From contig CALXMF010000001.1 in NCBI GenBank assembly GCA_944389415.1, forward strand, positions 654,654-718,653: 64,000 bases of DNA. The letters run 5' to 3'. Origin of the DNA: an uncultured Spirochaetota bacterium (GTDB lineage: Bacteria > Spirochaetota > Spirochaetia > Treponematales > Treponemataceae). The position numbers and the translations under genes are program-made. Shown piece by piece: positions 8,590 to 15,868 of the stretch. Under the pieces are notes generated by a model that searched no databases, was not told where the DNA came from, and saw nothing but the letters and a program-made list of their open reading frames with translations. The number at the start of each line of letters is the position of its first letter. Position 1 is the first letter of the stretch.

Positions 8590-10474
8590 CAGCATTATCT
8601 GGTGCTAGCTGGAAGGATGGCATTGAGCCTGGCGGAATTGGTGTAGAGCGTGAGTAGATGAGCCGTATTACTTCCTTTTGTGTTTTATGGCGCACTTTCA
8701 GATAGAGTGTTTTGGTCTGTCTGTCGTATACGTATCCTGAAGCATCATAAATTTCGAAATGTGGATCGGAACGATAATTTAAATTGTACATTTCTATCCG
8801 ATAGAAGGGTTCAATATTTTTTATTGCCATATAATGAGAGCCTGTTGGCAAATAATCTACGGTCATTGTAATATCGCCGTTTGCTGCTTTACTGTAACTG
8901 ATATTTGCCGCGCATGACCAAGTCCATATCGGTTGTTCATTATCTGTACTGATAATCTGAATTCTTGGCATATAGGGGTTATCGGTAACTAGAATGTTGT
9001 ATAATGCAATCCATGTATTAAAATCAAGCTGCGATACAGATGGAAGGTAGGAATTTATGATTGCATAGCCATTGACTGTTATCTGGGGAATAGATGTCGC
9101 ATTACCATATTGTATTAATGCACTGGCGATCTGCGCCGCTTCTAGAAGCTGAATATCTTGGCCATTATTCTTTATGACGACTCGGGAATTTTCAATAGAA
9201 CATGATTGTTTGATGATTTCTAATGAATGTTCCAGATAATCTGTCATTCTGTCTGCAAATGCGGACCCTGCACGGCGCAATTCGCTGTAAGTAAATAGAA
9301 TTCCCGCTGCTTGGAAAATATCTGGAGCAAATGTTTTTTGCTGGGATAAAATAGAAAAAACAGATAGAGGAGTCTTTCCTGATAGAGGTTGTCTGAGCAA
9401 ATACGGAACAAGTGTTCTTGCTGTGAACAAATCAAGTGAACCACGTGATACAGCTGTTCTGATCATATTCTCAAACGTGTTATCAGCGGTTGTGAGTGTT
9501 CGATCAAGCTGCATGATATTGCCGAAAAACGGTGCTGAAACATACGTACGTTTGGAATCATTCTTAAAATTTGTTGGTACCAAAGAAAAAGCCTGGTTTT
9601 GCCTCCCTTGTCTGGTCATTACAGCAACTGTTGTGACAATGGTTTGTTCCCCTTGTAATGAGACTGTTCTGGCTGTCGCCGCTTGTGTGATTGATTGCTC
9701 CAATTGATTTATAACCTGACGATATGTGGAGGCTGAAGCGAGTGAAAGAGATGATATATCATCCCATCCGCTAAGAACAGGTTCAGGCTCTGGTTCTGGC
9801 GGCGGCGGTGGTTCCGGTTCGGGCTCAGGTGGAATATATGAAACAAGTTCTGCAAGTGTGTTTTGTTGATCAAAATGGATAACCGAATCCTGCAATTGTG
9901 GCCCGGAATAGGAAAAAACGGTATTCTTTGATGAAAATAATATCAGCTGTTGCTCTTCTGTATTCTTTTCTTCTGTGTTTTCATCAGTGTCTGTTTTTAT
10001 TGGTACAGACTTCTGTTCAATGGAAAATCCGCCTGCCGGTTTAAAGGGCAGCGATATAGCTTGTACTGTTTCAGGGAGTATTGCTTGTACTGAGAACTTC
10101 TCATTTTCCGCTGTACCTTGAACTGAAAAGATAAGTTTGATACCTTCTGAAAAAATGAGCGTACATATTTGTGGAGATACTTGCTGCCAGCTTTGCAGAA
10201 CAAGCGGTATGTTGCTGTTTTCTGTATTGATGCACATAACCGGCTCTGTTTCTGAGCAGGATAGAACAATTCCCTTATATGAAGTTGAAAACTGATTTTT
10301 CAGTGTTGTTTGTGTTCCATCTGAAGTCTGGGTTTCTGCTAGTGATATTCTGAGCGGCCCCGCATTTATTGTCAGTACCGATTCGCTTTGAAACTGTAGC
10401 GCGAATATTGCGAGTATAATAATCAGGTATAAAATAAGTAAGGCCAATGCTCTTTTTAAAATGTATTTAAACAT
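8558..10474 (-). CDS. Membrane-anchored protein of unknown function with Pro/Glu-rich linker
   Basis: I do not recognise the family. The 638-residue product starts with a basic end and one strong hydrophobic segment (about residues 8-26, FKYILKRALALLILYLIIIL), with no lipobox. It is therefore probably an inner-membrane protein with most of its length in the periplasm. A Pro-Glu repeat linker (alternating PEPEPE and PPPPP, about residues 213-232) separates an N-terminal beta-rich region from a larger, mostly helical C-terminal part. The last residues are Thr/Asn-rich. It is transcribed towards the GatB/asparaginase fusion and its 3' end overlaps that gene by 32 bases. Composition and codon use look like those of its neighbours. 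Confidence 0.8.
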   Translation of the reverse strand: MFKYILKRALALLILYLIIILAIFALQFQSESVLTINAGPLRISLAETQTSDGTQTTLKNQFSTSYKGIVLSCSETEPVMCINTENSNIPLVLQSWQQVSPQICTLIFSEGIKLIFSVQGTAENEKFSVQAILPETVQAISLPFKPAGGFSIEQKSVPIKTDTDENTEEKNTEEQQLILFSSKNTVFSYSGPQLQDSVIHFDQQNTLAELVSYIPPEPEPEPPPPPEPEPEPVLSGWDDISSLSLASASTYRQVINQLEQSITQAATARTVSLQGEQTIVTTVAVMTRQGRQNQAFSLVPTNFKNDSKRTYVSAPFFGNIMQLDRTLTTADNTFENMIRTAVSRGSLDLFTARTLVPYLLRQPLSGKTPLSVFSILSQQKTFAPDIFQAAGILFTYSELRRAGSAFADRMTDYLEHSLEIIKQSCSIENSRVVIKNNGQDIQLLEAAQIASALIQYGNATSIPQITVNGYAIINSYLPSVSQLDFNTWIALYNILVTDNPYMPRIQIISTDNEQPIWTWSCAANISYSKAANGDITMTVDYLPTGSHYMAIKNIEPFYRIEMYNLNYRSDPHFEIYDASGYVYDRQTKTLYLKVRHKTQKEVIRLIYSRSTPIPPGSMPSFQLAPDNAATDTTQNTTP

Positions 10475-10712
10475 GCGCGTCTATTCTATCTGATGGAAGA
10501 GACAAAATCAACTGGTAAAGCAGAGCTGAATCAGAACCGTAACTTCTGTATTATAGCTTGTTTTGTATAATACAAGTGTGTTTGTCTGATTGCAGGATAT
10601 CATTTAATCGGGTACTGCTGGTAATAACCTGCTGATATGTGTATAATCAAAATCTCTGCCGGTTTTACGTTGTGCCTGTCTGTATCCGGTGAGTATAACC
10701 CAAGGAGAATAG
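10475..10712. promoter_or_regulatory. Divergent intergenic promoter region
   Basis: The 238 bases lie between two divergent genes. A good -10 hexamer TATAAT sits at 10566-10571, inside a short inverted sequence (CTTGT...ACAAG), so it could serve the plus-strand TPR gene with a leader of about 140 bases. No clear -35 was found. The plus-strand gene has a strong Shine-Dalgarno (AAGGAGA) just before its ATG. No other element was recognised. Confidence 0.35.
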
Positions 10713-12215
10713 ATGAAAAAAAAGCAGACATTATTGTATATGGTAATCCTTCTTTGTACGCTGGGGGGATGTCTTTCAACAGAAAATACAGGATCTCAGG
10801 CCGCTGCGCAGTCAATGGGACAAGTTGCAGCGGCATCAGCAATGACTGGTGGTGTTATTATTATTGATGAGTCATCTGATGTTGAAGTTATTGATACACC
10901 TGATGAAGAAAAAATAAAAACTGTTGAGGAAGGGGTGTCTCCAAAAGCGGTATTTGCAGAGAAACTATATGAATCGCTGCGGACCGGAACTTTAGAAGAG
11001 GCTTTGCTGCTGTTTGATGAAGTTCCTGCCGGTGCTGCTGAGGATTTTGATATTCAAATGATGCATGCGTCTTTGCTTTTATCATCGGGTGATATTGCAA
11101 ATGCGCGTCCTATTGCTGAAAAACTGTTGAAAGAATATCCCGATAATGCTGATGTTCTGATGTTGAATTCTATGCTGGCGAAGTATTCTGGTGATACACG
11201 GAAAAAATCGAGTTTACTTAAACAATTATTGGAACAAGACCCTGCAAATCCTGATGCAAATGTAGAACTTGCAAATGAACAGATGCTTAAACGGAATTAT
11301 AAACTTGCTCGTAAGTATTATCAACAGGGACTTAAAGGAAATCCAAATGATGAAACTGCGTTATTTGGGTATGGTCAGACATCATATTATTTGAATGATT
11401 TAAAAGCTGCAAAAACAGCATTTGAAAAAATACTGACCGTGAATCCTGAAAATGGTTTTGCATGGGCGTATCTGGGTAAACTGGAGCGTGAAAATGAAAA
11501 CTACATGAAAGCCTTAGAATATATCAAGAAAGCCATAGAATGTGATCCTGAAATATATGATTTTTGGATGGATTATGGATCATATCAGCGAAAAATGGGA
11601 TTGTTTAAAGATGCTGAGGTGTCATGGCAGAAGGCTGTATCTCTTAACCCTGATTATTTTTTAGGGCATGCGTATCTGGCAGGGTTGTATGATGAGCAAA
11701 ATATTTTTGATAAAGCACTTTCGGAGTATAAAAAAGTTATAGAACTTAATCCCAGTTATTATTTTGCGTATGAATCACTCGGGATTTTTGCCTGGCATGA
11801 AAAGCAATATGCGCAGGCACGGGAAGCATTCACGCGTGCATACGCAGCTATTGGTAATGATGTTACGAAAAATGTGTCGTATCCTTTGATGATCGCCGCT
11901 ACTTATTTAGCCGAGGGTAATACAAAAGAATGTAAAAATACTGTGGCAAAAGCTATGAGGAATATGAATACGGCAACAGCAACTTATGCGGTGCTTCGTT
12001 TGTATTATGATGGCCTTAATCTAAACAATGTTATACAGAAAATCATGAATGAAAGTAATCGGAATCTGCGGGGCAAACTGCTGTATTATATTGGTTTATA
12101 TTACGACTTGAAAGGTAATGTGGATGGCGCCAATAAATATTATACAGAAGTAATCAATATTAACAGCCCGATGTTTTTTGAATTTCGCCTGGCGGAATGG
12201 GAGCTTTCTGAATGA
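10713..12215 (+). CDS. TPR-repeat lipoprotein
   Basis: The 500-residue product begins with a lipoprotein signal peptide (MKKKQTLLYMVILLCTLGGC, lipobox LGGC, Cys20). After a low-complexity Ala/Asp/Glu-rich linker come tandem tetratricopeptide repeats from about residue 90 to 420. Typical TPR helices include NPDANVELANEQMLKRNYKLARKYY, NGFAWAYLGKLERENENYMKALEYI and NPSYYFAYESLGIFAWHEKQYAQAREAF. TPR lipoproteins usually act as scaffolds in envelope assembly; no specific partner is evident. The Shine-Dalgarno AAGGAGA precedes the ATG. The stop overlaps the start of the TraB-family gene by 4 bases (ATGA), so the two are translationally coupled. Confidence 0.93.
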   Translation: MKKKQTLLYMVILLCTLGGCLSTENTGSQAAAQSMGQVAAASAMTGGVIIIDESSDVEVIDTPDEEKIKTVEEGVSPKAVFAEKLYESLRTGTLEEALLLFDEVPAGAAEDFDIQMMHASLLLSSGDIANARPIAEKLLKEYPDNADVLMLNSMLAKYSGDTRKKSSLLKQLLEQDPANPDANVELANEQMLKRNYKLARKYYQQGLKGNPNDETALFGYGQTSYYLNDLKAAKTAFEKILTVNPENGFAWAYLGKLERENENYMKALEYIKKAIECDPEIYDFWMDYGSYQRKMGLFKDAEVSWQKAVSLNPDYFLGHAYLAGLYDEQNIFDKALSEYKKVIELNPSYYFAYESLGIFAWHEKQYAQAREAFTRAYAAIGNDVTKNVSYPLMIAATYLAEGNTKECKNTVAKAMRNMNTATATYAVLRLYYDGLNLNNVIQKIMNESNRNLRGKLLYYIGLYYDLKGNVDGANKYYTEVININSPMFFEFRLAEWELSE

Positions 12216-13393
12216 GCCGTACAGAACGTCGGCTGCTTATTGGCGGTCGTGAAATCATTCTCATTGGAACTGCTCATGTTTCTCAGGAGAGTATCGAAGA
12301 GGTAAATGCCGTTATTCGTTCAGAAGTGCCAGATTGTGTTGCTATTGAGCTGGATGAGCAGCGTTTGCGATCTATGGAACAAAAAGACGCTTGGCGCAGT
12401 CTGGATGTGGTAAAGGTTCTTAAAGATGGACAAGGCTTTATGCTCATGGCTAACTTGATACTGGCTGCTTTCCAAAAACGGATGGGTGAGAATGTTGGTG
12501 TAAATCCGGGTGATGAAATGCGATCGGCAATTTCATCAGCGCGGGAACTTGGAATTAAGGTGGAACTGGTTGATCGGCCGATTCAGACAACTCTCCGCCG
12601 TGCGTGGGCAAAGAATTCTCTTTGGGGCAAATGTAAACTGCTTGCCGCGCTGCTTTCAAGCGCCTTTGATACACAGCAGGTTTCCGCTGAGGAAATTGAA
12701 AATCTGAGAAATTCTAATGAAATGGATTCAATGATGAATGAGTTGTCCGCTTATCTCCCTTCTGTAAAGAGTGTGTTGATAGATGAGAGAGATCAGTATC
12801 TGGCGAGTCATATCTGGCAGTGCAAGGGAAATAAAGTTGTTGCTGTTCTTGGTGCCGGACATCTGCCGGGGGTGGAGAGTCATTTACAGAATCTTGGGGC
12901 TGGAACTGAGTCTGCTGATACAAGTTCTATCGAAGTTATTCCTCCTGCCGGGATTGGTACAAAAATAGCTGGATGGATATTTCCAGCGGCGATTATCGCG
13001 CTTCTGATAGTCGGTTTTTTGACTGGCGGGGCAGCTGTTTCTGGAAAAATGCTGCTTCGCTGGCTGTTATGGAATGGCTCCCTCGCAGCACTGGGAACTC
13101 TTCTTGCGGGGGGGCATGTTTTGTCCGTACTGACCGGATTTATTGGTGCCCCAATAGCAACGCTGAATCCGCTGTTGGGAATTGGTCTTTTTACCGGTAT
13201 TGTGCAGGCGTGGATTAGAAAACCAAAAGTTGAAGATATGGAAACGCTTATGAATGATGTTTCTTCTTTACGGGGGATTTACCATAATCGAATTCTTCGT
13301 GTATTGCTTGTTTTTTTTCTTTCTTCAATTGGCGGTGTTATAGGTAATATCATTGCTGTTCCAGCGCTTGTTTCAAGTGTGTTAGCTGCGTGA
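12212..13393 (+). CDS. TraB/PrgY-family membrane protein (putative gumN-like protease)
   Basis: A TraB-family protein (PF01963; includes PrgY, the enterococcal pheromone-shutdown protein). The N-terminus has the hallmark IILIGTAHVSQES (about residues 12-24), a conserved VAIELDEQRL, and GAGHLPGVESHL near residue 216. These residues are proposed to form a metalloprotease-like site (EreA/ChaN/TraB superfamily). The C-terminal third (about 255-393) contains several hydrophobic segments, so the catalytic-like domain is tethered to the inner membrane. It starts inside the stop of the TPR lipoprotein gene (ATGA), which suggests joint function. The substrate is unknown. Confidence 0.9.
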   Translation: MSRTERRLLIGGREIILIGTAHVSQESIEEVNAVIRSEVPDCVAIELDEQRLRSMEQKDAWRSLDVVKVLKDGQGFMLMANLILAAFQKRMGENVGVNPGDEMRSAISSARELGIKVELVDRPIQTTLRRAWAKNSLWGKCKLLAALLSSAFDTQQVSAEEIENLRNSNEMDSMMNELSAYLPSVKSVLIDERDQYLASHIWQCKGNKVVAVLGAGHLPGVESHLQNLGAGTESADTSSIEVIPPAGIGTKIAGWIFPAAIIALLIVGFLTGGAAVSGKMLLRWLLWNGSLAALGTLLAGGHVLSVLTGFIGAPIATLNPLLGIGLFTGIVQAWIRKPKVEDMETLMNDVSSLRGIYHNRILRVLLVFFLSSIGGVIGNIIAVPALVSSVLAA

Positions 13394-13395
13394 TT

Positions 13396-14748
13396 TTATT
13401 TAAAAAGGGTTTTAACAAGCTGCTGAATATTGTCAACATAAACTGCTCCGCTGTTCTGTTCCGGCGCATATAAAGTATGAATACCAAGTGTCGTAGCGGT
13501 TTTTGCCCTCTGTCTAATGCGCGGAACAGGGCGAATTTCGCCGGCAAGACTGAATTCTCCTGCAAATGCGATACCTGGTGGTAAGGAAAGACCTGTTCTT
13601 GCTGAATACAGCGCTGCTGCAATTGCAGCGTCTGCAGCGCTTTCTGTAAGTCGTACTCCGCCGGCTATATTTATATAGATATCCTGATCACTGAATCGCA
13701 GGCCTGTACATTTTTCGAGAACTGCGGCGATGCGGCTTACCCGTGCGCTGTCTGCACGGTCTGAATAGATACGGGTAACACCTGCTTTTGCTGGAACTGT
13801 CAGAGCTTGTATTTCAACAAGGAAAACTCTGCTGCCTTCACATACTGGAGCGAGAGCCGTTCCACAGGGGATATCTCCATTTCTATTTATCATAAAGAGT
13901 CCAGAAGGGTCGGGTACAGGAACAAGGCCTTTTTCTTCCATAAGAAATATGCCCAGTTCATCAACGGAACCGAATCTGTTTTTTTGTGCACGCAAAAAGC
14001 GGGTGTTTTCATTATTTCTATCAAATGAAATAACAGTGTCCACTATATGTTCGAGTGATTTTGGACCTGCAATAGTACCGTCTTTTGTAATATGTGCGGT
14101 AAGAAAAAGGACAGAGTCTCGTTCTTTTACCCATGAGACAAGTGACATAGCATTATATTTAAGTTGATTTACCGTTCCAGGTATGGAACCTGCTTCGGAT
14201 GAATAAACGGTCTGAATGGAATCGATAATAATAAGTTGTGGTTGTATATCATTGAGAGCCTGTTCAATATCATCAAGCCGTGATGTGCACAGAACTTGTA
14301 TGTCCTCTGTTGGTAATTCAAGCCTGTCTGCTCGTGCGCGTATTTGAGCAGCAGATTCTTCCCCGGAAACATATAATACTGTAGTGTGATTTTTCGCTGC
14401 CGCAGAAATTGAAGTTTGTAAGAGTAGGGTTGATTTTCCTATTCCTGGCTCTCCGCCAATAAGTATGGCAGATCGTTTCATAGCACCGCCGCCGAGTACT
14501 AAGTCAAATTCTGCTATGCCGGTTGTTAGACGGCTGCCCTCCATGGGATTAACTTTAGAGAGCGGCTGCGGTTTTTGCTGTTCTGCTGTTCTGCTTCCTA
14601 TTCCTGGAATGGCTGTTTCTGATTGCTTGATGTATTCAACAAAACTATTCCATTCGCCGCATTCGGGGCAGCGTCCCATCCAGCGTAGTTGAATATGACC
14701 GCAGGAAGAACATTTATAGCTATTTCCTGTTGTTTTTTTTGCAGACAT
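13396..14748 (-). CDS. radA: DNA repair protein RadA (Sms)
   Basis: RadA is a RecA-like, DnaB-type helicase that promotes branch migration in recombination. All expected parts are present in 450 residues: the N-terminal zinc finger (CSSCGHIQLRWMGRCPEC, Cys4), Walker A GEPGIGKST, Walker B LIIIDSIQT, the RadA-specific KNRFGS motif, and a C-terminal Lon-type domain (GGVRLTESAADAAIAAALYSA). It begins 17 bases after the stop of the NusG-II gene and ends 2 bases from the convergent traB-like stop, which leaves no room for a separate terminator. Confidence 0.98.
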   Translation of the reverse strand: MSAKKTTGNSYKCSSCGHIQLRWMGRCPECGEWNSFVEYIKQSETAIPGIGSRTAEQQKPQPLSKVNPMEGSRLTTGIAEFDLVLGGGAMKRSAILIGGEPGIGKSTLLLQTSISAAAKNHTTVLYVSGEESAAQIRARADRLELPTEDIQVLCTSRLDDIEQALNDIQPQLIIIDSIQTVYSSEAGSIPGTVNQLKYNAMSLVSWVKERDSVLFLTAHITKDGTIAGPKSLEHIVDTVISFDRNNENTRFLRAQKNRFGSVDELGIFLMEEKGLVPVPDPSGLFMINRNGDIPCGTALAPVCEGSRVFLVEIQALTVPAKAGVTRIYSDRADSARVSRIAAVLEKCTGLRFSDQDIYINIAGGVRLTESAADAAIAAALYSARTGLSLPPGIAFAGEFSLAGEIRPVPRIRQRAKTATTLGIHTLYAPEQNSGAVYVDNIQQLVKTLFK

Positions 14749-14765
14749 ATTTATTTCCTTCCATT

Positions 14766-15155
14766 TTAAAAAGATGTCGCATCAAGACTGTGTTGCGGCA
14801 TCTTTCCCTCAATACGAATAAAGATCTGATTGGGCAGGCATGCAATCCATTCTCCGCTGCGGCTGATTGGCTGACTCATAACACATATTTTATTATCGCA
14901 GGGGGAGTCGATAAAGAATGCGCTTCCATTTTTGATTTCAATATGAGATTCACCGATCGCACCTGGTATGCACAATTTCTGATTGCGATCAAGCGGGTAT
15001 ATCCAATCCTCTTCCAAGGTACTTATGATGAGATATGGAGTACCGTTTTGTTGTGTTAGTGCTGTGTGTATCGATACGCCGATTGCTACTATTGCCAGCA
15101 GAATAAAAAAGATATCAGCAGGCCGGAACAGGAATCTTTTTTGTATAGGTTTCAT
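14766..15155 (-). CDS. NusG domain II-containing protein
   Basis: A small protein of 129 residues with one N-terminal membrane segment (FFILLAIVAIGVSIHTAL) followed by a NusG_II domain (PF07009). The diagnostic sequence is IEIKNGSAFFIDSPCDNKICV ... GEWIACLPNQIFIRIEG, including the paired Cys residues. Such proteins are common in Firmicutes and spirochaetes and their role is unknown. The chosen ATG at 15155 gives a start just before the membrane segment. A longer open frame to 15467 runs through the divergent HAD gene and is rejected. It probably forms an operon with radA. Confidence 0.85.
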   Translation of the reverse strand: MKPIQKRFLFRPADIFFILLAIVAIGVSIHTALTQQNGTPYLIISTLEEDWIYPLDRNQKLCIPGAIGESHIEIKNGSAFFIDSPCDNKICVMSQPISRSGEWIACLPNQIFIRIEGKMPQHSLDATSF

Positions 15156-15193
15156 TATTACGCACAAAATAGCATATCCGGTAATATTTATGC

Positions 15194-15199
15194 TATACT
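15194..15199 (+). promoter_or_regulatory. -10 element TATACT immediately upstream of the HAD gene
   Basis: TATACT ends six bases before the ATG at 15206, and there is no Shine-Dalgarno in between. If used, transcription would begin at or within a base or two of the start codon, giving a leaderless mRNA. No convincing -35 is visible. Confidence 0.4.
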
Positions 15200-15205
15200 G
15201 CTTAT

Positions 15206-15868
15206 ATGCCTTTTGACAGTATTTTTTTTGATCTGGATGGAACTTTATGGGATTCACGGGTTGGTGTGTGTGATAGTTGGAACCGTGTGTTATCCAGAAA
15301 CGGTGTGCACAGGTGTTTTTCTGTACCGTTTTTATCATCATTTTTTGGAAAGCCGATGACGCAGATTTTTGCGGAGATTTTTCCTGATATGCCAGCTGAA
15401 AAGGTAAATCAGCTTCGTATTGAATGCTGTGCCGAGGAAAATGATTGTCTGCTGCAGGGAGGAACAATATTATTTCCTGGTGTTAGAGAGGTTCTTGAGC
15501 GCCTAAGCAGAAGTTACCGATTGTTTATTATTAGTAATTGTCAAAGCGGTTATATAGAAACGTTTATAGAGGCGCACTCCATGCAGCCATATTTTACTGA
15601 TCATATAAGTTGGGGCGATACTAGTTTGTCTAAAGGTGAAAATAATCTGTATATGATGCGTAAACACGGGCTTGTTCATCCTGTATATGTTGGCGATGCG
15701 GCCGTTGATGAACAGTCTGCTGCTGATGCTGGAATTGCTTTTATATTTGCGCGTTATGGTTTTGGATCGGTATCCGCATATGACGGTGTGATAGATTCTT
15801 TCTGTGAATTGGAAGCAGTTTTGCCTCAGGCCGAACAGGCTTTTATGGTACGCAGCAGGCGAGAGTAA
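15206..15868 (+). CDS. HAD-superfamily hydrolase, phosphoglycolate phosphatase-like
   Basis: A 220-residue haloacid dehalogenase-fold phosphatase. Motif I is FFDLDGTLWDS (nucleophile Asp and acid/base Asp). The cap region follows, motif II is LFIISNC, motif III is the Lys in SKGENN, and motif IV is VYVGDAAVDEQSAADAG. Resemblance is to Gph/PGP-like subfamily IA phosphatases; the substrate is unknown. Its stop codon overlaps the ATG of the radical SAM gene by one base (TAATG), so the two are translationally coupled. Confidence 0.92.
   Translation: MPFDSIFFDLDGTLWDSRVGVCDSWNRVLSRNGVHRCFSVPFLSSFFGKPMTQIFAEIFPDMPAEKVNQLRIECCAEENDCLLQGGTILFPGVREVLERLSRSYRLFIISNCQSGYIETFIEAHSMQPYFTDHISWGDTSLSKGENNLYMMRKHGLVHPVYVGDAAVDEQSAADAGIAFIFARYGFGSVSAYDGVIDSFCELEAVLPQAEQAFMVRSRRE

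Noticed and set aside
15156..15467. N-terminal extension of the NusG-II protein to 233 residues
   Set aside because: It would run through the opposite-strand HAD gene, which has clear catalytic motifs. The extension is not typical of the family and the membrane segment follows the ATG at 15155.
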